A stretch of DNA of 17,871 nucleotides from Chloroflexota bacterium (GCA_016210495.1 JACQUC010000271.1:1-17871); one strand, 5' to 3'. Shown: positions 7,036-14,045, numbered from the stretch's first letter. The notes: generated by a model not told the origin, from the sequence alone. Numbers and translations are program-made.

Positions 7036-8442
7036 TTGCTTTCTGATTTTGAGGGGCTTTTTCCCATCACACGCTTGACGGAGCGGGCGCTGGTGATAGG
7101 AGGGGGCATCGCGGGCATCGAGGCCGCGCTGAGTCTGGCGGAGATGGGCATCGAGGTGGTGTTGCTTGAAAGGCAGCCGAGTCTGGGCGGAAGGATGGCT
7201 CAGTTGGACAAGCTTTTTCCCACGCTCGACCACGCCGTCTGCAACCTCCGCGACCGCATGGATGCCTCGGCCAATCATCCCAACGTACGATTGCTCACTT
7301 ATGCGCGTGTGGAACGTGTCGACGGGTACGTGGGCGATTTCGAGGTCACTTTCAGACTCAGGGTCCGCAAAGTAAGGGCCTCGGCCTGCGACGGCTGCGG
7401 GAAGTGCTGGCGCCATTGTCCGGTCAAGGTCACCTCCGAGTTCGACGAGGGGATGGGGAGGCGAAGCGCTATCTATATCCCCTTCCCACAGGCGATCCCC
7501 AGCGTACCCGTCGTCGACGAGGCTAGCTGTCTGCATTTCTCCGGTGAGGACTGCCGGATCTGCGCCGACGTGTGCCCGACCGGGTGCGTAGACTTCGATC
7601 AGGAAGATTCCACTCTCACAGAGCGATTTGGGGCTATCGTCGTGGCGACGGGGCTATCGCTGTCTGACCCGTCGGTCTACGCCGAATACGGATTTGGCCG
7701 CTACCCCGATGTGGTGACGAGCCTGCAACTGGAGCGCTCGCTCAACTCTGCTGGGCCAACGCGCGGCGAGGTCTATCGTCCCTCCAACGGCGCGCGGCCG
7801 GAAAAGGTCGTGCTCGTTTGCTGCGTGGGCGCCGGCGACTCGCGGGCCGGCAGGTCGTACCCTTCCCCGATTTGTTGCATCAATACGATCAAGCAGGCGG
7901 TTTTGCTCAAGAGGGTATGCGGGCGAGCCGAGGTCTATGTCGTTCACGAGGGCGTCCGCCAATTGGGCGCGGGGAAGGCGATGCGCCGGGGACTCCAACT
8001 CGTCGGCAAGGGTGGGGAGGAGCTGCTGCAAAGGGCTTGCGAGGAGCCGGATATACATTTCGTAGGTGGCAAGGTGTGCGAAGTGCAGTCCCAAGGCACG
8101 CGGCTCGTTATGCGCCTGGAGGAAACGGAATCGGGTGCCCCGATGCAGATCGAAAGCGATCTGGTGGTGCTGGCGCCGGGTGTGGAGGGCAACGAGTTCG
8201 TCGAGGAGCTGGCCGACCTGCTGGGCCTGCCCGCCGACCACCACGGCTTCTTAATCGAGGCCGACTCCAAGCTGCGGCCGGTCGAGAGCTCGATAGAGGG
8301 CATATTCCTTGCAGGAGCGGTTACCGGCCCTCGCGACATCGCCGAATGCGTGGCCCAGGCCGGTGCCGCTGCGGCCAAGGTCGCTGGTCTCTTTCGCCGG
8401 CTCGCCAAAGCTATTGACGCAAGCCCGCTGCACATGGTATAA
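7036..8442 (+). CDS. HdrA/QmoA-like FAD-[4Fe-4S] electron-transfer protein
   Basis: 468 aa from TTG 7036 (GGGAGG 10 nt upstream). FAD-binding motif ALVIGGGIAGIEAALSLAEMG (about 18-38), then LGGRMAQLDKLFPTLD, a hallmark of heterodisulfide reductase subunit A. Cluster motifs are C118-x2-C121-x2-C124-x3-C128-P and C165-x7-C173-x2-C176-x3-C180-P. Between them is EFDEGMGRRSAIYIPFPQAI, also an HdrA signature. The C-terminal FAD part contains IFLAGAVTGPRDIAECVAQA. HdrA proteins bifurcate or relay electrons between ferredoxin and thiol or quinone partners; QmoA/QmoB are relatives serving APS reductase. Odd points: the usual YCSxxCC motif reads YPSPICC (Pro276, Cys280, Cys281), the usual DCxxC reads DHAVC (His66, Cys69), and there is no C-terminal ferredoxin domain. 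No HdrB or HdrC gene is adjacent, so its partners are unknown; the divergent ferredoxin/flavoprotein pair is a candidate. Confidence 0.88.
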   Translation: MLSDFEGLFPITRLTERALVIGGGIAGIEAALSLAEMGIEVVLLERQPSLGGRMAQLDKLFPTLDHAVCNLRDRMDASANHPNVRLLTYARVERVDGYVGDFEVTFRLRVRKVRASACDGCGKCWRHCPVKVTSEFDEGMGRRSAIYIPFPQAIPSVPVVDEASCLHFSGEDCRICADVCPTGCVDFDQEDSTLTERFGAIVVATGLSLSDPSVYAEYGFGRYPDVVTSLQLERSLNSAGPTRGEVYRPSNGARPEKVVLVCCVGAGDSRAGRSYPSPICCINTIKQAVLLKRVCGRAEVYVVHEGVRQLGAGKAMRRGLQLVGKGGEELLQRACEEPDIHFVGGKVCEVQSQGTRLVMRLEETESGAPMQIESDLVVLAPGVEGNEFVEELADLLGLPADHHGFLIEADSKLRPVESSIEGIFLAGAVTGPRDIAECVAQAGAAAAKVAGLFRRLAKAIDASPLHMV

Positions 8443-8443
8443 A
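8414..8443 (+). promoter_or_regulatory. Internal promoter for the Rrf2 regulator inside the hdrA-like 3' end
   Basis: TTGACG (8414-8419), 18-nt spacer, TATAAA (8438-8443); the -10 overlaps the stop codon of the upstream gene. Predicted start near 8450, about 40 nt before the Rrf2 ATG. It allows the regulator to be made independently of the HdrA-like gene. Confidence 0.55.
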
Positions 8444-8458
8444 AGGACAAATGAGACC

Positions 8459-8472
8459 ATATTTGAATATTC
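8459..8472. promoter_or_regulatory. Candidate autoregulatory operator (AT-rich palindrome)
   Basis: The dyad ATATT-TG-AATAT (8459-8470) overlaps a second perfect palindrome GAATATTC (8465-8472). It lies just downstream of the predicted transcription start of the Rrf2 gene and before its ribosome-binding site, a position suited to autorepression. It is short, and its link to the regulator is inference. Confidence 0.35.
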
Positions 8473-8490
8473 GGAAGCGGGGTCCAAGAA

Positions 8491-8958
8491 ATGCAGATAA
8501 GCAGGCGCGGTGATTACAGCATTCGGGCGATGATCGACATCGCCAGCCAACCGGCAGGAGCAACGGCCCTTACACGTGAGATCGCGGTCAGACAGGAAAT
8601 CCCGCAGGCCTTTCTCGTGAAGATCATATCTCGCCTCACGCAGGCCGGTCTGATTCGGGCGTATCGAGGGGCCGCGGGCGGCGTCACGCTTGCTCATCCA
8701 CCAGCGCAGATCAACGTGTTGCAGATCATCGAGGCCGTCGAGGGGCCCGTTTACCTGAATCGCTGCCTGATAGGACCGGGTGAATGCTCGCGTGACGTAA
8801 GCTGTTCGATGCACATCATCTGGAAACAGGCGCAGAAGCAGTTGGTGGAGCTGTTCCAGGGCACCAGGCTATCGGATCTGGCGGCAGTTAACAGTCAAGC
8901 TGATGGCGATGCGCAGGCGGCAGAAGTGGCCGGTGCCGGCGAGGCTACGGCCGTCTGA
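8491..8958 (+). CDS. Rrf2-family [2Fe-2S] transcriptional regulator (IscR-like)
   Basis: 155 aa. The N-terminus MQISRRGDYSIRAMIDIA and the winged-helix region, with the LVKIISRLTQAGLIRAYRG recognition-helix stretch (about 42-60) and GAAGGVTLA wing, are standard for Rrf2 proteins. Three cysteines at 92, 99 and 105 match the IscR cluster ligands (92, 98, 104) almost exactly, so it probably binds a [2Fe-2S] cluster and senses redox state, iron or nitric oxide. The C-terminal 25 residues are Ala/Gly-rich and probably disordered. The ribosome-binding site is weak (GGGG 8-9 nt upstream of the ATG). It lies 48 nt after the HdrA-like gene with its own promoter. Neighbouring Fe-S genes on both strands are the obvious candidate targets. 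Confidence 0.9.
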   Translation: MQISRRGDYSIRAMIDIASQPAGATALTREIAVRQEIPQAFLVKIISRLTQAGLIRAYRGAAGGVTLAHPPAQINVLQIIEAVEGPVYLNRCLIGPGECSRDVSCSMHIIWKQAQKQLVELFQGTRLSDLAAVNSQADGDAQAAEVAGAGEATAV

Positions 8959-9273
8959 TCAGCGACCATACGGTGGGTTGTACCTTGGACTGGTCCTAAC
9001 GCCGTTGCCGGCCTTTCCGGCTTCCTTGTCGCCGTCGCGGGTATCTACTTCACTTCGCGAAGACTCGATGGGGATCCCAAATGGCAGGCATTCCAACGTT
9101 ACTCCTTGGTGACCAGTGCCGCGGCGCTGCTGGGCCTGATTCTGTGGATCGGCATCGCCAAGGCTGGGGGCGTTGGGAGCGTGAACGGCGTGTTGCAACG
9201 GGTCTTCGTCGCGTTTGTCCTGCAGTGGATCGAGGTTATGGGCATCCGTCTTTTGCTGCTCTCGCGCCGGTGA
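8959..9273 (+). pseudogene. Truncated DUF998-like membrane protein remnant
   Basis: Directly after the Rrf2 stop codon the same frame stays open for 104 codons to a TGA at 9271-9273, without a usable start codon before a TTG at about 9103. The translation has three hydrophobic segments: AVAGLSGFLVAVAGIYF, SLVTSAAALLGLILWIGIA and VLQRVFVAFVLQWIEVMGIR. Between the first two is SRRLDGDPKWQAFQRYS, the pattern seen in the C-terminal half of DUF998 integral membrane proteins (RRLRRDPRW followed by a G-LQR helix). The N-terminal half of that family is missing. I read it as a decayed remnant rather than a working gene; the family call rests on remembered sequence style. Confidence 0.5.
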
Positions 9274-9357
9274 CCCCGGCGGTGCGTCAGTGGACGGGTG
9301 CGTGATGTGAACTGGGCTAGCCCGCCAAGTATGCACCGCGTCTTGAAAGGACAATAG

Positions 9358-10434
9358 GTGGAACAGGCTACGCGTATTCTGGCTATCGACGTCGGCGCTG
9401 GGACGCAGGACGTCTTGCTTTACGAAAGCGACAAGTCGATCGAGAACTGTGTGAAACTGGTGGTTCCGTCGCAAACTGTGGTGGTTGCGCGGCGGATCGC
9501 GCGGGCCACTGCCGAAGGTAGGGCTGTCTTCCTGACGGGCAATCTGATGGGCGGTGGCGCCTGCGGCAGCGCCGTGAAACGGCACGTCCGGGCCGGGCTG
9601 AAGGTCTACGCCACCGCATTGGCGGGGAAGACCTTGCACGATAACCTGGAGTATGTGCAGGCGATGGGCGTGGAAATCGTGGAGCAAGCCCCGCCGGGTG
9701 CCGTGGCCGTGCAGATGCGCGACATCGACCTTGACGCTCTGCGTGTTGCCCTTGCCGCCTTCGAGACCGAGCTTCCGGAGAGACTGGCCATCGCTGTCCA
9801 GGATCACGGCGAATCTCTATGGAAGAGCAATCGCGAGTTTCGCTTTGAGCACTTCCGGCCCTTCGTGCAGGGAGGCGGTGAGTTCCGCAAGATGGCCTAC
9901 AAAGGGGTGCCCTCCTACCTGACGCGCATGCAGGCCGTACAGCATGATTGCCCGGGTGCCGTGCTGATGGACACCGGCCCGGCGGCCATCTGGGGCTCCC
10001 TGTACGATGACAGGGTGGCCGAGCGCACTCCGGAGGGCGTGATCGTCGTCAACATCGGCAATGCTCACACATTCGGTGCGCTGGTGCAGAACCAGAGAAT
10101 CTGGGGACTCTTCGAGCACCATACGGGGGACGTTACCACCTTGAAGCTGAAGGACTACATAGCGCGCTTGCGCGAAAACCGGCTGCCCCACGAGGAGGTG
10201 CTGGGCGACGGAGGCCACGGCTGCTACGTCCATCCTGATTTCTCAGCGGGCAGCGGCTTCAGCCTTGTCAGCGTCACCGGCCCAAACCGCGCCATGGCCG
10301 AAGGGCTCGGCTGCCACTTCGCTGCCCCGTATGGCGACATGATGCTCACCGGCTGCTTCGGCCTGGTCGCCGCCGCGAGGGAGCTTGATCGGTCGCCCCT
10401 GGCCGCTAGTACCCCTCGTACCTCTCTTCCATAA
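9358..10434 (+). CDS. DUF1786-like protein with an actin/Hsp70-type nucleotide-binding fold
   Basis: 358 aa starting with GTG 9358 (AAAGGA 6 nt upstream). The first strand-loop ILAIDVGAGTQDVLLY (about 7-22) is a typical phosphate-1 motif of the ASKHA ATPase superfamily, and VIVVNIGNAHTFGAL (228-242) resembles phosphate-2. Conserved-looking segments in between include GGGACGSAVKRHVRAG, VQDHGESLWKSNREFRF and GVPSYLTRMQ. This arrangement is what I recall for DUF1786 proteins, often mislabelled pyruvate formate-lyase activating enzymes although no radical-SAM CxxxCxxC motif is present. Function unknown. It is convergent with the exoribonuclease gene and overlaps it by 29 bp. A perfect GGGCTAGCCC palindrome lies 34 nt upstream (9314-9323); no good promoter was found. 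Confidence 0.6.
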   Translation: MEQATRILAIDVGAGTQDVLLYESDKSIENCVKLVVPSQTVVVARRIARATAEGRAVFLTGNLMGGGACGSAVKRHVRAGLKVYATALAGKTLHDNLEYVQAMGVEIVEQAPPGAVAVQMRDIDLDALRVALAAFETELPERLAIAVQDHGESLWKSNREFRFEHFRPFVQGGGEFRKMAYKGVPSYLTRMQAVQHDCPGAVLMDTGPAAIWGSLYDDRVAERTPEGVIVVNIGNAHTFGALVQNQRIWGLFEHHTGDVTTLKLKDYIARLRENRLPHEEVLGDGGHGCYVHPDFSAGSGFSLVSVTGPNRAMAEGLGCHFAAPYGDMMLTGCFGLVAAARELDRSPLAASTPRTSLP

Positions 10435-11428
10435 GCTTTCGTTGCACGTCGCCTTCTTCGTCGGCGATGAGGCGGGGGATGGCGCCGCCGATGAAGACCG
10501 ACCGCTCCAGGAACTTGTTATACGCCGTCCACGAGGTGTCCTGGGTCTGATTGGCTTTGATCAGCGAGGCGAAGATGGCCACCTGACCGCTGAAGTAATC
10601 GGCCAGGTGCAGCACGCACGCCTCGATGGTCTTGGGCCGCTTGGGCGACTGCCACTCGTACTGGCCGTGGTGACTCAAGACCATGTGCCGTAGCTTCACC
10701 AGCACTTCGCCGGGAAAACCCGGCACCTGGCTGGCCGTACTGACGACAACTTCCTCGCCCAGAGCGATGTGTCCAAGCAGCCTGCCCTCATCGCTGAAGT
10801 CGATGCAGCGGCGATAGACGTACTCCCTGACCTTGCCGACGTCGTGCAGGATGGCCGCCGTGAGCAGTAGCTCCCGGTCCAGTGATGGGTATATCTCCAG
10901 CGCGGTTTCGCAGAGCTTGATCACTTCGAGGGTGTGCTCGATCAGTCCGCCAAGATAGGCATGGTGGACGACCTTCGCCGCAGGGGCGCGCGCAAAGCGC
11001 TCGAGAGTCTCTTCGTCGAAGAGCCGTCGCAGCAGATCCGCCAGGAAGGGGTTCGCTATCCCCTCCATGACAGATTGCAACTGACGAACCATCTCTGCCA
11101 CGTCCCTCTCGGTCGACGGCAGGAAGTCCTCCAGGTCGTACTCTTCCTCCCGTGCCAGCCGGAGACGTTCGAGGATCAGCTCCAGGGAGCCGTTGTAGAC
11201 CTGGGAGCGACCCTGGACCTTGACGACGTCCTCCTCTCGCAGCCTCCAGTACCAGTCGTCGCCGTTTTCCCAGAGCTTGGCCTCGATCTCGCCGCTGCGA
11301 TCGGCGAGCTTTAGCACCAGAAAGTTGCCGACGCGACCGCGAAAGGGCCGCAGTTGGCGGCCCCTGATCATCATTAGGGCAGTCACGTCTTGGCCTTCCC
11401 GAATATCGGATACCAGGACTTTGGACAC
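10406..11428 (-). CDS. 3'-5' exoribonuclease, YhaM family (OB fold + HD domain)
   Basis: 340 aa from GTG 11428. Residues 1-95 form an OB-fold-like nucleic acid binding region (SDIREGQ, FLVLKLADRSGEIEAKLW, VKVQGRSQVYNGSLEL). Residues 150-290 are an HD domain: HH at 155-156, GGLIEHT with His165, LHDVGK with His195-Asp196, GH at 219-220, HH at 253-254, Asp277. These are the metal ligands of HD phosphohydrolases and match YhaM/CBF1-type exoribonucleases (about 310-340 aa). The frame extends upstream to 11551, but that TTG is the -35 box of a good promoter; GGAGG 5 nt before GTG 11428, and alignment with the family's usual N-terminus, favour the shorter protein. An ATG at 11503 lacks a ribosome-binding site. 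It acts in the cytoplasm in RNA 3'-end trimming, or on single-stranded DNA. Confidence 0.85.
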   Translation of the reverse strand: MSKVLVSDIREGQDVTALMMIRGRQLRPFRGRVGNFLVLKLADRSGEIEAKLWENGDDWYWRLREEDVVKVQGRSQVYNGSLELILERLRLAREEEYDLEDFLPSTERDVAEMVRQLQSVMEGIANPFLADLLRRLFDEETLERFARAPAAKVVHHAYLGGLIEHTLEVIKLCETALEIYPSLDRELLLTAAILHDVGKVREYVYRRCIDFSDEGRLLGHIALGEEVVVSTASQVPGFPGEVLVKLRHMVLSHHGQYEWQSPKRPKTIEACVLHLADYFSGQVAIFASLIKANQTQDTSWTAYNKFLERSVFIGGAIPRLIADEEGDVQRKLMEERYEGY

Positions 11429-11522
11429 GTCTTCCTCCGGCTGCTGCTCGAGATGACGGGCGGCTGTCGTTTCCTCGGCGGGCCCTGTCAGGAAAGCAAT
11501 CATGGGGTCGTTCGCGGTGCAG

Positions 11523-11551
11523 ATGGTAAATCGTTTCTGCGTGAAAGTCAA
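11523..11551 (-). promoter_or_regulatory. Promoter for the YhaM-like gene
   Basis: On the minus strand TTGACT (11546-11551), 17-nt spacer, TACCAT (11523-11528). Start predicted near 11516. It argues against translation beginning at 11551. Confidence 0.45.
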
Positions 11552-11628
11552 TAGATCGCACTTTTTTTTGAGGTAGCGGTTCAGAGTCTGGGGCGGCAGC
11601 TAATGGCACTACACCCCCCGCTCCAAGT

Positions 11629-11638
11629 ATGCTAGAAT
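11629..11638 (+). promoter_or_regulatory. Possible extended -10 promoter for the amidohydrolase gene
   Basis: TGC-TAGAAT (11630-11638) fits an extended -10 element. No convincing -35 lies 16-18 nt upstream. The start would be near 11645, about 56 nt before the ATG. Confidence 0.3.
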
Positions 11639-11700
11639 GGCAACGCTTCCAGTCATCGTACTGAAGGCCGGCTGCCGACTACTTGCTTCTGGAGGAGCCA

Positions 11701-12672
11701 ATGATTATCGATTTTCACGTCCATTGGGTGCCGTCAGATGTCGTGAGGGATAGGACAAAGGGACAGGATGTCGCCGTGCGCTACGAAGGTGGCGTCCCCA
11801 CTTACATCTTTCATCCCCGCCTGGGCAATCTGGCGCAACACGTCGAGACCATGGACGAGGCAGGCATCGACATCTCCGTGTTGTCCTGTGGCGTCGGCTT
11901 CACGGGTACACTGGACGACCGCCGGAGAATCAACGACAGGACCAAGGAGATCCTCGACAAGTATCCGGGCCGCTTTGTCGGCCTAGCGCACATCCCGCCG
12001 CTGGGCGGTGACGAGGCTTTCCGCGAGTTGGCGAGAGCGGCTCGCGACCTGGGGTTCAAAGGCGTCGCCATCGAGTCCGATGTCCAGGGCGTGACGCTCG
12101 ATTCGCGAGAGCTGTGGCCTTTCTACCGGTCGGTGCAGGAGCTTGGTCTGTACGTTTTCGTGCACCCCTCTCTGAAGGCCCTCGGGATCGATGTGATGCA
12201 GGACTATGATCTGGCGCGGAGCGTTGGTCGCGAGTTCGGCCTGGTCATGGCCACTATCAGGTTGATCGACGGGGGGGTCTTCGACGAGTTCCCGCGCTTG
12301 CGCGTGCACATGTCGCACCTCGGCGGAGGCATCGCCGCTCTCCTCGGGCGCATCAGGTCCTATCAGGACAAGGTGTTCTGGGGCACGGCGGGCAACGAGC
12401 GCCACGGCAGGCTCCCGAAGCGGCCGCTCGACGATTATTTCGCGAACCTGTTCTTTGATACCGGGGGGTTCTGTGGCGAGGTCAACGCCGTTCGAGCCGC
12501 TCTGCTCGAGATACCCTCGTCGCAGATACTCTTCGGCAGCGATTACCCGCAGGAGATTAGGAGCGGCGAGGCGGTCAGGACGTTCATACAGAGCATCGAG
12601 GGGCTCGACGTCTCTGCGGACGTCGTGCGTGGCATTCTGGCAGATAACGGGAGGCATTTGATCGGCGTGTAG
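11701..12672 (+). CDS. Amidohydrolase-2 (ACMSD-like) metal-dependent hydrolase/decarboxylase
   Basis: 323 aa from ATG 11701 with GGAGG 5 nt upstream; the frame extends to 11683 but without a ribosome-binding site. It is a TIM-barrel amidohydrolase. Metal ligands are visible as H6-x-H8 (DFHVH), H155 (VFVHPS), the catalytic-type H206 (MSHLGG) and D281 (FGSDYP). MDEAGIDISVLS and FKGVAIESD are typical of the COG2159 family, which includes aminocarboxymuconate semialdehyde decarboxylase, gamma-resorcylate decarboxylase and other aromatic-acid decarboxylases or hydrolases. The exact substrate cannot be told. It appears monocistronic: the gene on the left is divergent, the one on the right convergent. 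Confidence 0.88.
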   Translation: MIIDFHVHWVPSDVVRDRTKGQDVAVRYEGGVPTYIFHPRLGNLAQHVETMDEAGIDISVLSCGVGFTGTLDDRRRINDRTKEILDKYPGRFVGLAHIPPLGGDEAFRELARAARDLGFKGVAIESDVQGVTLDSRELWPFYRSVQELGLYVFVHPSLKALGIDVMQDYDLARSVGREFGLVMATIRLIDGGVFDEFPRLRVHMSHLGGGIAALLGRIRSYQDKVFWGTAGNERHGRLPKRPLDDYFANLFFDTGGFCGEVNAVRAALLEIPSSQILFGSDYPQEIRSGEAVRTFIQSIEGLDVSADVVRGILADNGRHLIGV

Positions 12673-12675
12673 TTC

Positions 12676-12706
12676 TGTAGAGACGACCCGCCGGGTCTCC
12701 TCTACA
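12676..12706. terminator. Hairpin between convergent genes, probable bidirectional terminator
   Basis: Outer arms TGTAGAG (12676-12682) and CTCTACA (12700-12706), inner arms GACCC (12685-12689) and GGGTC (12693-12697). It sits between the amidohydrolase stop and the convergent RAM-domain gene stop. Neither side has a T-run, so it may end transcription weakly or just protect 3' ends. Confidence 0.5.
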
Positions 12707-12723
12707 AGTCTGCGAGGTATGTG

Positions 12724-13005
12724 CTACGAATCCATCCCGATGGCCCACATGCGCTCGACGTCCTTCTTCGAATAGCAATCGAAAGCCATCAGCGTCATAG
12801 TCTTTTCGATGCCCTCGACCTTTGCGAGTTTGGTGGTCACCACACTTGCCAAGTCGTCGTAGTGCTTGACCCTCAAGATGGCCACAATGTCGTACTCGCC
12901 GGCCACCGAGTATACCTCGGCCACGCCGGCCACTTCGAGTAGCGCTTCTGCTGTCTCAGGAATCCGGTGCCTGTCGGCTTTGATCAGCACAATTGCCGTA
13001 ACCAT
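12724..13005 (-). CDS. Stand-alone Lrp/AsnC ligand-binding (RAM) domain protein
   Basis: 93 aa, ATG 13005 with AAGGAG 7 nt upstream. The sequence fits a single alpha-beta RAM domain: TAIVLIKAD strand, a helix with ETAEALLEVAGVAEVYSVAG, then the ligand-loop motif GEYDIVAIL (Gly36, Asp39) and a final TMTLMAF strand. There is no helix-turn-helix, so it does not bind DNA as Lrp does. Such proteins oligomerise and may bind amino acids or act as small-molecule sensors or partners of full-length Lrp proteins. It is the last gene of the minus-strand operon, 55 nt after the DUF350 gene. Confidence 0.88.
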   Translation of the reverse strand: MVTAIVLIKADRHRIPETAEALLEVAGVAEVYSVAGEYDIVAILRVKHYDDLASVVTTKLAKVEGIEKTMTLMAFDCYSKKDVERMWAIGMDS

Positions 13006-13060
13006 TCAGACGCTCCTTCCTTGGATGGATTGTGTCTGCCTCACCACAAGTGCTGGAAGG

Positions 13061-13288
13061 TCAATGAATGACAATCTGGGCGACGGTATAGAAGATGCCG
13101 AGCACAAAACTTGCCGCTAGAATGGCGGCCGCTGTGCTGTTCTCGCTGAAAATCTCTTGCAGCAGCCTGTATTTCTTCTCCAGGATCTCGAAAAGGAGGA
13201 CCGTGATAACAATGGAGACAACGCTCCAGAGCAGGATGTTGCCGAGACTGGCCAGAAATCGCTGGAAGTCGGGACTTGTGAAGTCCAT
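13061..13288 (-). CDS. DUF350-like small membrane protein
   Basis: 75 aa. Two hydrophobic helices (about 16-36 and 50-73) are linked by a charged segment EILEKKYRLLQEIFSENS. The second helix begins STAAAILAASFVLGIFY, close to the N-x-A-x-A-I-x-x-x-G pattern of DUF350 proteins (YjfL-like). DUF350 proteins usually carry two such hairpins; this is one unit. ATG 13288 has GGGAGGT 8 nt upstream and overlaps the stop codon of the gene before it by one base (TAATG), which suggests coupled translation and a joint complex. Confidence 0.65.
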   Translation of the reverse strand: MDFTSPDFQRFLASLGNILLWSVVSIVITVLLFEILEKKYRLLQEIFSENSTAAAILAASFVLGIFYTVAQIVIH

Positions 13289-14031
13289 TACGTCGTACCT
13301 CCCTCTTGCCCCGCGTAAAGGCCTTTGATTTCAGAATCCAGCAAACGCTTGCCGGATAAGAAGGCAATGTGGCTAGTCCATATGCCCAGAGCCAGGGATT
13401 CGCCATCTTCCTGTTGCATCTTGAAGTATACGTTGTCGGTTTCATTGTCGCCGATATCGCACCAGACTTCGCTGTGTAGGACATTGCCCCGGGTACCGGC
13501 GACAAGAGTGCCCGTGCTGAGCAACCTGAATCTCGTTCCGTCGAGCTCGAAATACACGGGATTGGACGCGATGGTGCCGGCCCGCACCCTTGCTTCAAAG
13601 GTCTTGAGCGCTCCCACCTGCCCGACGTCGGCGGTGAGCTCAGCAAACTCCCGCGAGCCCTGGTACAAAGTCCTGGACGTCGAATAGAGGGCATTTTGAT
13701 GGGACATCACTTCCAGGAGCTTCTCGCCGGAGAGAAAGACCCACTGCCACCTGGACGTGCGCTCGCCAACGTGCTCCTCGCAGATCAAGATCGTGTCCAC
13801 GAGGCCATCAGTGCCGTCCCAGAGGATAACGGCGTCCCCCGGCTCTAGGTTGCGCAACGTGACCTCGCGCATCTCTGGCGCTCCGTTTCGGGAGGGGCGT
13901 CCGCTGGGCAAGCGTTTTCCATCGGAGGCATTTCGCCCAAGGCTACCTTCCTTTCTTCGCCCGAACAGGAAGTATGCCCCGCCAACGAGGATCACCAGTA
14001 TCAGCAACAAGATCACCAGTTGTCCCAACAC
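13288..14031 (-). CDS. Membrane-anchored protein of unknown function (possible DUF4178)
   Basis: 247 aa with GTG start at 14031 (GGGGG 7 nt upstream, weak). One N-terminal membrane helix LGQLVILLLILVILVGGAYF, then a basic Gly/Ser/Arg linker to about 50. The soluble part is beta-rich: LRNLEPGDAVILWDG, RWQWVFLSGEKLLEV, NPVYFELDGTRFRLLS, SEVWCDIGDNETDNVYFKM and LALGIWTSHIAFLSG. The GD-V motif near its start and aromatic-rich strands recall DUF4178, a family I associate with DUF350 neighbours, but I am not sure of the match. It lies 14 nt after the lipoprotein gene and overlaps the DUF350 start, so the three are probably one functional unit at the membrane. Confidence 0.6.
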   Translation of the reverse strand: MLGQLVILLLILVILVGGAYFLFGRRKEGSLGRNASDGKRLPSGRPSRNGAPEMREVTLRNLEPGDAVILWDGTDGLVDTILICEEHVGERTSRWQWVFLSGEKLLEVMSHQNALYSTSRTLYQGSREFAELTADVGQVGALKTFEARVRAGTIASNPVYFELDGTRFRLLSTGTLVAGTRGNVLHSEVWCDIGDNETDNVYFKMQQEDGESLALGIWTSHIAFLSGKRLLDSEIKGLYAGQEGGTT

Positions 14032-14045
14032 TCAAATACCCCCGG

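Noticed and set aside
11429..11551. N-terminal extension of the YhaM-like protein starting at TTG 11551
   Set aside because: The bases at 11523-11551 form a good promoter and there is no ribosome-binding site at 11551 or at ATG 11503; the GTG at 11428 has a good site and fits family length.
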